The notes under the pieces are model-generated. The model did not search any database and was not told where the DNA came from. It saw nothing but the letters and a program-made list of their open reading frames with translations. A DNA stretch of 64,000 nt. It comes from Hydractinia symbiolongicarpus. Its lineage: Eukaryota > Cnidaria > Hydrozoa > Anthoathecata > Hydractiniidae. The first letter of the stretch is position 1. Every line of letters starts with the position of its first letter. Below, piece by piece: positions 1-13,400 of the stretch. The DNA lies in contig NC_079883.1 of assembly GCF_029227915.1 (NCBI RefSeq), positions 22,506,001 to 22,570,000 of the forward strand, written 5' to 3'. The translations under genes and the position numbers were made by a program.

Positions 1-1450
1 ACAGAAACACAACACCCAATGGAAACTAAGAAAGTAACTGTAGAAACTGTAGTTATTAGAAAATTGAGAAGGATGGTGCAATAAAATTATAAAAAAAGGG
101 GGAGAGGAAAAAGGGAGGTCAATATGAATAGTAAGGAAAGAAATATTAAAAATGCTGGAGATACATCAACTGTGAGAAAACATCAGAAAAAAAGGCGGTG
201 CATATAGAAGGGGGATATTTTTTACAACTATTGCAGGAAAAGTTTTTAAAAAGATGGTAGTAGAGGAGAAACAGGACATGTGTAATGGTGGAAAAAAATA
301 AAGATCCACAAAAGAAAACTGGCTGACTAGCAATAATGGCCATAATGGACTAGAACAAATCACTAAAAAGGAACACATATATGCTGTTCGCTGAGAAGTG
401 CTTTGATAAACTTGGGCTAGAGGATAGTATCATAGACCTTTCAAAGGATGGAATGAGGAAAAGGGAGGCAGAATTACAGGCTTTTTTTATAAGAATAGTG
501 TTTTTTCGTTTCAGCCTCAGTATTCTTAACTTTTTAAGAAATCTCAGCCTCAAAAATTCTTAAAAATATTCTTATAATTACTACTATTGTAAAGGTTAAA
601 AAATGTGTGAAAATAATTAAACAAAGTGTAAAAAACAGGTGAGCTGACAAGAAAATAAACATACAGCATAACAAATTAAACTTCTAATCAAAATTTGTGC
701 ATCACACCAATTTTCATATCTAAAACAAAAGGTCGAGCCTGGGTATATTCTTAGTATATTCCTAATTTTTAACTCATTTCTCAGCCTCGATATTCTTATA
801 GAGTATATTCTTATAAAAAAGTGTGTAAAATATAAACAAAACCAAAAAGCAACTATAAAAGTTATCACACTCCTGGGAGAAACAGATATATAAACACAAA
901 ATGAAAAATTATTTAAAGCGTAAATTAATAATCCAGAAAATATTTTAAATTTTAGATATTGTTTACGCACCCATTTCCAAGTCAAAATTTGTTACAAAAA
1001 CACTACAATACAATGAGAAAAAGCAATGCCCAATTAAATTTAAAAAAAGGTGCACAACAAAATTTTTTATTCAACAAGGAACTTATCTCACGTTTTTTTG
1101 ATTACCAATTAACTTAAATTGGCAATCAGTTTACTGCAAGAAATTGTAATGTGGATTTCTTAACTATAATTCGTTAATATATGTCCAATCTTTTTATTTG
1201 GAAATACAAGTATTTTTATTGATTGGGCATTTCAGATAGCACTAAGGTGAAATTTTGGCAGTTGGTAAAAAACTTTGTAATAAAGAATACAGCTGGTTGT
1301 GATGTCTTTGTTTCTTCCCCAAATCAAACTTTTTATTTTGCTGACAGAGCTTCTATATTTTAAACATAGCAATTGAAATATAGCAAACTTTAAATAAAAG
1401 CGAATTTCATAAACTGAGGCCTATCTGCTTGTTAATTCATCATCAAAAAA
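1..1450. other. 3' flank of TRAF-like gene A, no gene seen
   Basis: AT-rich DNA with only short chance open frames. From about base 200 it is recognisably similar to 17,830-19,000, for example a shared run reading acaactattg followed by a related stretch, and a shared caat-a-agaaaa-gcaatg block near 1010 and 18,960. It is therefore the downstream flank of the duplicated TRAF locus. I see no promoter, RNA gene or conserved coding exon here. Confidence 0.6.
1332..1337 (-). terminator. polyadenylation signal candidate for TRAF-like gene A
   Basis: The plus strand reads tttatt, so the minus strand carries AATAAA about 115 nt past the TGA stop at 1451. The position is right for the gene's 3' end, but the hexamer is common in DNA this AT-rich. 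Confidence 0.4.
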
Positions 1451-4400
1451 TCACCTTCGGGATCGTAGCATGGGCGGGGGCGGGGGCGGGGGCGGGGGCG
1501 GGGGCCTACTTTGTGTCACTCTGCGTTCATACTGTGTTGCAGAGAGTTTAAATTTCGCATCTGTTACCTCTCTTTTGGTGGCACTAAGGTTTTCCTGCAT
1601 AACCTTGGATTTTGTTTGTGTAGCATCAAGTCTGTTTTGTGTCTCTAGTTGATGTTTTGCATATTTTGCCTCTATTTTGATGGCACTAAGGTTTTCCTGC
1701 ATAACCTTGAATTCTTTTTGTGTAGCATCAAGTCTGTTTTGTGTCTCTGCGAGTTGATGTTTTGCATCTGCCGCCTCCATTTTAGTGGCACTAAGGTTTT
1801 CCTGCATAACCTTGAATTCCTTTTGTGTAGCATCAAGTCTGTTTTGTGTCTCTGCGAGTTGATGTTTTGCATCTGTCGCCTCTGTTTTGATGGCACTAAG
1901 GTTTTCCTGCATAACCTTGAATTCTTTTTGTGTAGCATCAAGTCTGTTTTGTGTCTCTGCAAGTTGATGTTTCGCATCTGTTGCCTCCTTTTGTGAAAGT
2001 TCTATGACGAGTTTCATCTCAAGAGAATGCTTGAAAACCAAGTTTAAGTGATCGTGAAGTGCATTTGACACATGATTGTTTATTTCACTTGCAGTCACCT
2101 CAAAATAAAAATGGATAACAACAGAAGCTATCCCTAAATATTTTTTTGTTTGCCATACTGAAGCGAACTCTTAACACAATAATAACTGATTACCACAGGC
2201 TGTATTTAATACAGCACGAGGTAATTGTGTATTATCGTGTTTGTTAACCATTTAAGTTAAATAAAAACAAAAAGTTTTGGGTTTTTTTCTAATCTAATAA
2301 TACGCTATGTTTAGTGGATTCATAGAGAGTGTAGCTAGGTAGTTAACCAGGTATTCTGAAGAAGTTTCCAACAGATTAATGACACTAAATATGAGTACTT
2401 TAACAGTAAAACTTTACATTGTTTTATGAAAAGTTTTTTATTGGTTAATGTATTGTAGAAGTTAGATATAAAATCATTTCCAGTGACTTTTGAAATTTGT
2501 TTTTATGTGCTCGTTTACATTTAAGTTACCACTTTTCTTGGTGACAGGCAATACTGCTCCGTATCGGCCCATCGTCAACAGCACTAAGCCAATCAAAATG
2601 CCTGAATTGCTTGCTTGCAAAAACAAGAAGGTTAACAAAACAGAACATTAATGGGCCTAAAAACTATAAAAATATACCTAACCCTTCAACTAATACAATT
2701 TTGAAAAATTAATTTTATGGTAAAAGATTTAAACGTAGTAACTAAATTATTTTGCCCCTTTACACTGCACTTCTGTTTTGGAATTGGAAACAGGCATAAT
2801 GTAAAACCTGTTCATGTGCACAACTAGGAACTTCAGCTAGTATACAAATAAGTTGTAAGTAGAGTCTACTACTTGTGGAACAAACAAATACTTAAAGGGA
2901 ACCCGAGGTATAAAATGATGTTGGACTTATATTATAGAGCTTAAAAAGTTGTTTAACAAGTTTTTTTAAATTTTTTAAAAAGCTCTGTTCATTCTCAAGA
3001 TATTCACATTTAAAGAATTTCAGATTTATGTTGCATAAATTATGATGTCATATTTAAGTAATAGCAATTGACATTTTCTGTCATCAGTAATTTTAGATCT
3101 GTTAAGGAATGTGCATTCAAACTTTATTTATACATAGATATTATAAAGGTGAATTAACATAATTCTTTTTGCTAAAATGACACTCGTTTGATCGTCCCAG
3201 GCCTCTAAAAAAATTTCCTATGAACCAATAATTTGGGATCTGCAACTTGGTTTGCAATAACATTTTCTGGGTAAGCTTGTATAGGCCCTATATGTTTACT
3301 CACAAAATTTGATTATTATATATTATTAAATCTAGTTCTTTTTCAATCCGACATAGAGGATCCCAGCTGTGGAATTCATTTTTGAATGAGGATATGAAAA
3401 TGTTAAGAACATATAATACGTTTAAACCATGTGTCTAAGTTAGCAATTCGTAACAGTAATATTAACGTAAGCAAATATTTTTAGTAAGAATCAAAAGATT
3501 GGTGATTGGTGTATATTTTAATACCATTTTAAATAATAATATGAATGTACAATAACATTTATTAGCATATAATACTCAACAACTAGGGGCTGACCTTTTA
3601 TGGGAGTAGTTGTAACCCATAGAAAGATCCAGAGGAACTCACCACTGCTCCCAGCTACAATGTTAGCTCACAGACAGTAAGCATTACAATAAATTTTATT
3701 TTGTATTAGACTTACCACAATATCACATCCAGCTTGTTTGAAAGTGCAGTCAACAAGACGAAGAGGACATCTATCTTGCAAATGGCTTATCATCTAAAAT
3801 TGTAAAGTCCACTCATTGCTTATCCACTTATTGATGTGTTATTCAAGTAACAGTTTGCTACCCACAAAAATATTTGTCACTTTTGTTTTTTGTGTGATAA
3901 GGTTGTACCTTTTATACACCCCCCATATTTAAGAAATACATTTACAACCAGATTTCACTTTTGCTTACTAACATTTTATTTTACTCTCCAACGCTACTAA
4001 TAATTTCGATTTGGAGTCAAAGGAGAGTCTGTTGATCCGTAGGGACAAGCCAATTTTCAATAGAATATTATGTCTATGCTATTTTTTCTATTTTTAGATA
4101 AATGACTCCCACCTTAGGATAAGTTTATGATTGTACCATATTGTATATGAACACATTGTAATTGTTATGTGCTTACTTATGTACTTAAAAATGGCCAATG
4201 AACGACGAAACGTCATGAAGAGTTGTGTTATTTTTTATCTATATTAGAATGTACAGAAGATTTATTCAGAGTAGCATCTGTTTAAATTCTATCAAAAATA
4301 AAACTGGTCCCTCAAGAGCTTGTCACAAAAAATAATTTGCAAATTAGCAATTCCGAAACATTCTTTGCATACGATTGTTGCGTAACATTTTTCTCTTTCA

Positions 4401-7400
4401 AGAATGGAAAAAAAGATTTAAAATAATTCTCACGCGAGCATTTTTTTCACAGTTAAAAATTTGAAAATAATACACTTTCTATGATATAATATAATATAAT
4501 ATAAACACAAACCAAGCTTTAATGATGGTCAATGTTTAAGTCGTTCAGTAAAGAAGATAAATGGCCTAAAATAGGTTTGCAGGTGATTCATGCTAGGGTA
4601 ACTCAAGGGATCTTCTGGTCACTATAGGTAGCTACTACCCTTAAAATAATTATGTAGACTAGTCAGGGGACCTGGCGTTGAAACACCAGGTTAAGCTGTA
4701 ACTGTGTGACCCAGCCTTGAACGCACATAATAAAAGCTGTAAACTGTGCCACACATCCAAGTGGAGTACTTTACCACAGAAATACAGTAAGTCATAAATT
4801 CAGTGGAGCGCTCACAGTCATAAAGACTTCCAACCGTTAAACATCAGAATACACCATGTTCCATCATCACCTCATCATAGTAAAAACAGTGAGCCAGCAT
4901 TTTGTTTATTTGCCCCCTGAAAGTTCAACGTATGTTTATTAAATAAAAACACAAGAAAGCGCAGGTCACACCCGTCCAGCTAAAACAAACAATCAGCAAT
5001 TTTATTTTGTGCAATAAATTTCTGTGAAGTTAACCTGTTGTGACAAAATTAATAGGCAAAAAATAAACCCTGGTGTCTCGTTAAATCAATAAACTTAGAG
5101 GGTTGCCAAAGTTTATATTACAGTAACAGTTGTAGCTACCTAACTGCATTTAACATAGGAATTATTGACTGGGAATTTTGTTGCAGTTAAACTGCATTTG
5201 GTCAAAAAACCATCCCAAAAGAAATAATCTTAGCTAGGATAAAAAGCTCATATAACAAACTTAAAGACACTAAAAATTAGCTAGCCACCTATAGCTGGCT
5301 AGCTTTAGGATACTTCCTCAAAATCTACCTTTCTAGCGAAAATTTAAAAATTCGTTTGTTTAAGATTTATATATGAATAGAAAATTGATGTTATAATTTA
5401 TTTAACATATATAAACAAATATTACAAAAAATAAAGAGCTATTAGAAGACAAAAAGGGCAAAACAGACCTATAAACCTCAACCTAAAACCACCACTGCTA
5501 AACCAAAATAGCTTTTGTCAGCGTTGCCCTTAACCATTGTATGTTCCATTCTCCGTATATCAAGGCTGCTAAAAACTTGCATTGTTTATTTAATTAATTG
5601 TGATTGGTCTACTTAGTACGCGCATGCAGCCCAAACAGAATCGTTAAAAATCGGGTACTGTGAGAATTCCAAATTAAGCAGCAGGACCCAAAACAAAGTT
5701 GGGAAAAATAAGATTCAGCAGGGGTTCTGAATTAAAGCTTCGGCCGAACTATTTAGAACATACAGAGTACGGATATTATTATAGAGATTTCTTTGTATTT
5801 AAAAAAACGTTAACAAGGTATAATTACACTTTAAAATTGTAGAAAGCAAGCAAAAGTATTACATTTTATTAATCAGCAGGCAGAACTGCAAGTGTACTGT
5901 TTTCTATGCGGTTAGTCATTAGCTTCTTTTTGTTACACCGCTTTTAGATTAACTAAAAAAAAAGCTTTCACTAACCATATTTGTGTTTAGCAAGGAAAAC
6001 AGCTCTCTCAAAAATAAACTCCCTATTTTAAGGCGAAAATGCACAATGCCTTCTTCCTCCTCCTTAAAAATTGAAAAGTTTTTTCTGTACACTTTTTGGT
6101 GTAATGTTTAGTAATGTTTCAACACAAGCTAGATTCAAACTTTTGCAAAAATTTATGATGCTATACCTGGGGAGATTGTAAAAACTTATTACCAAAATTT
6201 TCCCAAAATTTTCCTAACATAATATAACAGACCACAAAAAACACCTGAATATTTCAAGTTACATGTTATTATCAAATTAGCTATAGGGCAGAATAAAATT
6301 TATGCTGCTTTTTATTACTATTTTCTAATTAGTTATCTAGCTTTTAAAAAATAACAAAACTCACATCTTTACGAGGAATGGATTCACCACAAGCATTAGA
6401 ACAGATAAGAGGATAACATGGACAAGTTCGAAGATGAGCCTAAATAAAAAATACAAAAACACCAAAGCTATAATAAAATCCATATAATAATATGAAAATT
6501 CAGTGTGTTTGTGAGAGGCAATGGTGACATGCACTTTTTACCTTAGAAATAAGCGAGAAACTTTTTTGTTACTTATTTTGACGCTACGTTGCAATGTCAA
6601 TAAATTAGATTAAATTCAACCTTTTGAATTTAAACATCATCCTATACATTTTCTTGATCAGTGTTTCAAACTCTACACAATTCAGGCAATGGGTAAACAA
6701 ATTTTAGAAAATACTTTTTGTGTACATTGGTGGATCCTGGCTGACATTAGCAAAATTGCGAAACCCTTACATCTCCTTAAACGTTCACTAAAACATATAA
6801 TCCTATACATTATTTTGATCAGAGTTTCAAGCTCTTCACATTAAATGCAAGAGGTATTTGTACATGTACTGCTGACATCATCAAAACTCCTAAAACTTCC
6901 TATCTTTTGCATTTATCTGCCTGAGTAAAATTTTCCATAGGCTTAACGACTAGTAATCTCTATAATAATATGCCAGTTCCGTCTATCTGTCTGTCTGTCA
7001 CTTTTGCAAAGTCGATTATATTTTTCATAATTTTCTTCAATAAAGTCTATAAAATTGTTCTGTAAACATCAAAGGAAAGTATATTAAATTAATGAAGCCA
7101 TTAAAGTGCACTTAAAACTTTGAGGCCAAATAACTTGGAAACGAGGTGGTGATGTCAATGAATTTTTACTGTGTGGACTGCCTAGGACCAATTTGGGTAA
7201 TTTTCCCAAACCTGGGTCCCCAAATCCGTTTCGGAATGGACAGTTTGATGACGTCATCAAAAAACCTTCAAACCCTAATATCTCTGTAACCGTTTGTCAA
7301 AAGTAAACCAAGATCTATACGATGAAGGGAACAGGTATACAAATTTCTTAAATAAATTTTTATTTGTATTTTGCAGGTCCTTGCAGGTCGTCAGCAAAAA

Positions 7401-10400
7401 TTTAAAACATATATCTCCTTATGCGTTCGTCGAAACATATGATTCTTTACATTATTTTGATCAGCGTGTTAACCTCTACGCATTACAGGCAACAAATGAA
7501 CTAAATTTCAACAATTTTTTTGTATATGCGCTGCTGACATCAGCAAAGCAAGTAAAGCAACCTATTTTCCATTGTCCTTCTGCCTAAGTGGATTTTTCTA
7601 CATCAACTAGTAATAATATAATGCTACAACAAAGATAAACTATTACTAGACATGCAAATAATTTTAGCCCATAGGAAAATTTTAACCTGTCACAGGGATC
7701 AAAATTCTATTTTCTTTTGGTATACACCAGCCAAGTTTTTTAGATTAAAATCGCATGATTGGTTAAGTTTAACCTGAATGATAATGAATACTTTTTAATA
7801 TAATTGCTTAAAGGTTATCGTCGAAAAAAACTTTTTACAGAAAGAAGATTCAGACAACTTATAGGCAAATCCTGCTTAAAATAATTGTAAAAATCACATG
7901 TCCCAGGGATATGCTTGCTAGCTGAATTTGCTGATAATTCTTCAGGCTATGTTTAGGTAGAAACAATGTCTAGTTAGGGAACAGGAAAAAGTAGTCTCTT
8001 TCTTTAAAGTGACCCAGCTACTGCAATGTTACTCCAATGTCAGTAGCTTTGTCCCACAGAGGGGAAAATGATTTAAAAAAGCTGATTTTAATCATCACTC
8101 AGGCCTGGAAATTTGTGGAGTCTAGGTAAATGATCCATCGTTACCATGATTTGAAGCTGACGGAAACGATCAAAACGTTTTTTTGTTTCCGTGAAGTAGA
8201 CCTTGCGGAAACAATACATTAACAACGGTAACGATTAGCTTTAAGCCGATAAATAAGTGGAGAACCATTTCATAATCGCCCAAGACCTTCTCCATAGTAG
8301 TAAAATATTATAATAAAAATATATATATTATAATATAAAATTATTATAATTTGAAATATTGTCCAAGGGAAACGATTTATCGTTACCGTCTTTATTGATT
8401 CGCGGAAACGTCGCGGAAACGAAATAAATTTCCAGGCCTGATCCTATTTATTTTCATCCTGTGTTGAACGACGTGTTCAGGATTCTTTAAGTTCAAAGTT
8501 CATAATGTTTAAATGACAACAAATTTAAAACTTTTCCGTATCCTATACCTACCGGTATATCATTGTACACATTATTTTCTTGACAATAATCACATAGCAC
8601 CATCCTGAAGTTGCAAGACTTCTTGTGACATGTCATTTCAAATTTTCGAGCTTTAAATGAACATCCATTGGAATCGCAGACAACGTTTTGAAATTCACAA
8701 GTGTTGTTCTGGTGGTCCTGAAATACAAGTTAATTTGTAGCCCCCTCACAAAAAAAAATCTAAACAAAGTAAAAAAATGATAAATTACTAAGGTAAACTG
8801 CCCTGTAATATTTTCTTTCACTGCCTTTTTTATGAAGTGTTAATCTACTGTTCGTGTTTAGACAGTAAAACTAATTACAATAGTGTTGGATGGGGTTTTA
8901 GTTCTGTTTGGTGCAGATCTGATACATTGGTACAACGTTGTGTCGCTGTTGTGTTGCTGTTGTGTTTAATGATTGTTGCCTTAAACTCAAGTTGATCTAC
9001 AAGGATTATCAGGTTAGACACATATTTCACCTTTTAACACTGGTAGCAGGGGGTGTACTAACCTGTTTAAGATGGCACACTACAAAGCCCTACCGACACT
9101 TGGTGATAACACTGATATGTGTTATGAGAACTGGAAAAAAGAAGTACAGATATGGCAATTATTTACTTCGCTGGAGAAGAAGAAGCAGGCACCTGCTATT
9201 TTTTCGACTTTGACTGGTCAAGAACGAGAAGCAATTTAAGAGATGGAACTTGAAGTTTTAAGTTCTGATGATGGTGTTAAGGAACTTGTGAAGACGTTAG
9301 ACTCCTTGTATCTTAAGGACTTGCACCATTCAGCTTATGAAGCATATGAAAAGTTTGAAAATTTTTGTAGACCTTCATCAATGACAATGAATGATTATAT
9401 TATTGAGTTTGAAAGACTATACAACAAGCTCAAGAATTACGATATGGAATTACCTAAAGGAGTTTTAGCTTATCGTTTCATTAACAGTTCAAATATTTCA
9501 GAAAGTCATAAGCAGCTTATTAGAGCGACTTTGACAGAACCAAAATACACCAAAGCCAAAGAGCAGCTAAAAAAGATTTTTAGTGATCCTTCAAATTTTA
9601 TGACTGGTCAAGGTAGTGATGATATCAAAATCGAGAAGACTGAAGACATTTACTATGGAGCTACTTACAGACAAAATAAAACCCAAAGTCGATTTAGAGA
9701 TAACAGAAGAACATATACCCAAAGATTTGCAGATGTGAATAAAAGATTGAACCCATTAGATAGAAATGGTGAGCCTAGTAGATGTGCTATCTGTGGATCA
9801 GTTTTTCACTGGGCAAAGTCATGCTCAGATACACGTCAGGGACAGGAAAACAAAACAAAACAAGCACAAGATGAAGTTCAGGTAACCTTATTGAAGAATG
9901 CATGACAAATCTTGCTGGAGAAACTTTAAGCATGGCGATACTTGACTCTGGATGTACCAAAACAGTTTGTGGCAAAGAATGGTTGCAATGTTATCTGAAC
10001 ACATTGAATGATAGAGAGTTAAGGTCTGTGATTGAAAGAAAAAGTGCAACAATATTCAAGTTTGGAAGTGGTAAACATGTGACATCTGTTTAAAATGTCA
10101 CCTTACCTACGATAATTGCTGGACGAAGCGTGATGTTATCCACAGATGTGGTACAGATACCATTACCCTTATTGCTAAGCAAGGAAGCTATAAAAAAGGC
10201 AAACACTAGAATAGACTTTGCCAACGATAAAATAATTATCTTCAACACAGATATACCAGTTTCTTTCAGTTCCTGTGGTCATTACTGTATTCCAATAGGA
10301 AGAGTTTGAAAGTTCAAAGAAGGAGACATAACAGAAGAAGCACTTGCGATATGTAATGTTTTACAACAGAAAACACCACTGCAGAAGAAGGCTGCTGCAG

Positions 10401-13400
10401 TCAAACTTCATCGCCAGTTCAGTCATCCTAATAGTTCAAGACTAAAAAAGTTGCTGATAGATGCAAATATTAATGATGTTGAGATCTTTAACCATCTTGA
10501 TGAGCTTGAGCATTCCTGCCAAATTTGTTTGAAATACAAAAAGCCAAAGCCAACCCAGATTGTAGGTTTTCCAATGGCAAGACGATTCAATGAAACAGTA
10601 GCATTAAATCTGAAAGAATGGTCAGATTCGCCAAAGGTTTGGTTCTTGCATTTAGTTGACCATTTTACTCGCTACAGTACTTCGTGCGTCATCAAAACAA
10701 AAAGGAAAGAAGAAATAATCAAACGAATCTTTCAAATATAGATTTCCATATTTGGTTCTGCTGAAAAATTTCTTGCCGATAACGGCGGAGAATTTGCAAA
10801 TAAGGATTTTGTATCGATGTGTAAAAATGCCAACATCAGAATATGCACAACAGCTGCAGAAAGCCCTTGGAGCAACGGTTTGGTGGAAAGACATAATGCT
10901 ATTCTTGGTTATAATGTTAGCAAAATGATGGAGGATAAAGTCACAGTCGATTTGGACATGGCAGTAGCCTGGTCACTGAGTGCCAAAAATTCCCTGAGAA
11001 ATGTCAATGGCTACAGTCCCAACCAACTTGTTTTTGGATTCAACCCAAATCTTCCGAACTGCGATAATGCGAAGTTACCAGTTAGAAGGAAAGACGACCA
11101 GTGAGATTGTTGTAATAAATCTAAATGCTATGAACGCTGCACGGAAGGAGTTCATACAAAGTGAATCAGCGGAAAAGGTTAGAAGAGCATTGAGGCATCA
11201 AACAAGAACGTCAGGTGATGATAGATTTGAAACTGGGGACAAGGTATTTTATAAAAGAAACACAAGCAATGCTTGGAAAGGCCCAGGTAGTGTCATAGGA
11301 CAAGATGGGAAACAGGTTTTAATAAAGCATGGCAGTTCGTACGTCCGTGTGCACCCTTGTCGTATCCATAGAGACAAAAGGTTTTTCTCTGATTGATGCT
11401 ACTCCCATAGAAAGTTGCAGAAGTAAACCAATATCTTTAACCGACACCGATAATCCTGTGAATGAAGAAATAGTAGGTGATGGAGATAGTGATGACAGTG
11501 GTGAAAATTCTGATATTGATTTGCAAAACTTCCAAAGTGATGAACAAGAAAGAAGGGATGTCATTAGAAAGGAGAGACAAGTTGCATCAGATGAAATTGA
11601 TGAAAGTTTAAATGATATAAATAATCTAACCAGTAGCATAAGTCGACTTTCCTTAGAGGTAACAAACATTGACACACAAGACCAAAAGTGGTTTGATGGT
11701 TCCGTTAAACCCAAAGCTAAATCATTTGCAAAGTGTAAGTTCAAGGACTGTGATACAGTTAAAGATGTGGAAATTATATCAAGAGGTGGTAAAGCAACTG
11801 GAAAATATAAATCCTATTTGAATATACGAGATGTAGATAGTAATTCATTGTTGTCTGTTGATTAGGAGGAAATTGAAAGTTGGCAGCCAATAAACACAGA
11901 AGAGGTACTTCTTTCGCAAGTAAAATTTGCAGATTCAGACGTCTTGGATGCTAAAATTGACGAATTAGAAAAATGGAAAAAGAACAAGGTTTATGAAAAT
12001 GTTGAAAACCATGGACAACAGGCATTGTCTGTGAGATGGGTCGTGACTGAGAAAATACTGAATGGGGAGAAAAAGATGAAAGCCAGATTAGTTGCACGGG
12101 GTTTCGAGGAGACAGAAAATGACATTTTAAAAGACTCCCCAACTTGCTTGAAGGAAAGTTTGCGTTTGATACTCATCCTCATTGCTTACAATAATTGGAG
12201 ATGCAATTCTATTGATATCAAATCTGTATTTTTACAAGGAAAGGAAATTGAAAGAACTGTTTACCTGAAACCTCCAAAAGAAGCTGATAATGGAAATTCT
12301 TTGTGGAAGCTTAAGAAATGCATTTATGGTTTAGTGGATGCTTCTCGCTGTTGGTATTTGCGTGTAAAAGAAGAGCTCATAAATCTTAATGTCTCGGTGA
12401 GCAAGAGTGATCCTGCAATATTTTACTTGCATTATGGTCAACAATTATCAGGAGTAATGGCCACACATGTTAATGATTTTTGTTGGGATGGGAATGAGGA
12501 TTTCATCGAAAATGTTATACACCTTTACGGAGAGTGTTTCTTGTTGGATCTGTTCAACTATATTTTGTTATCTTGGATTAAGCTTGAACCAGCACAGTGA
12601 TTTTACTATTCAAATCAACCAAATTGCGTATGCTGGGGAAATTGAACCTATTAAAATAGAAAAAGAAGGAAAGGGGAAGAAAAATTATCCACTACATGAA
12701 AATGAGATCAGGAAATTCAGAGCTTTAATAGGACGGCTGTGCTGGTTAAGTGGACAGACCAGACCCGATATCATGTTTGAAGTCTGTGAATTAGGAGCAT
12801 CAGTAAAGGAAGCCACAATAGATGATTTATCGAAAGGCAACAAAGTTCTGGTAAAAGCCAAAAACGAAAATGTTATTTTACAGTTTAAAGGTACTATGAA
12901 AAATTTGACTCTTGAAGTCTACAATGACGCATCCTTTGCAAACCTTAGAAACGGAGGATCCCAAGGCTGATATATAATATTTCTGAAAGACAACTGTGGA
13001 AATCTATCACCCATTATGTGGCAGTCAAAGCGCCTGCAAAGAGTAGTAAAGAGTACAATGGCTGCAGAAACTCTGATTCAAGTTGAAGCTGCAGAAGCAG
13101 CATCTTGGTTATCAAATTTACTGACTGAAGTATGTGGTCGTAATGTTTTAAATTCCATTATATGTTAAACAGACAGTCAACAACTATTTGAGGCAGTTCA
13201 TTTGATCAAATCTGTTGTGGATAAACGACTATGGATAGATTTGTCTATACTTAAAGAAATGATTGTCGTGTATGTTGCTGCAAGAAAACATTTTTAAAGG
13301 TTTTATGCAAGGTGGGAAAAAATTTGCAACGAAGAAATCTTGGTTAAACACAACGTAAAATTTTATTGGAGAATGTTTAATAAGCGTAGAACTGCTGCTT

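Larger units (their letters stand above)
8838..13287 (+). mobile_element. Ty1/Copia retrotransposon, dead, 3' end missing
   Basis: The order 5' LTR, gag, protease, integrase, reverse transcriptase, RNase H is that of Ty1/Copia. The element lies antisense within intron 3 of TRAF-like gene A. Similarity to copy B resumes at about 13,288 (B about 27,032), so the element breaks off within or just after RNase H and has no 3' LTR. The reading frame is broken by several stops and frameshifts, so it cannot move by itself. Confidence 0.88.

Noticed and set aside
1470-1996. Plus-strand open frames across the TRAF exon 7
   Set aside because: They are the mirror of the coiled-coil repeats and the G-rich tract; the minus strand has matching splice sites and family sequence.
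7294-7587. 97-codon plus-strand frame
   Set aside because: Runs across units of a dispersed repeat and resembles no protein; neighbouring repeat copies do not keep the frame.
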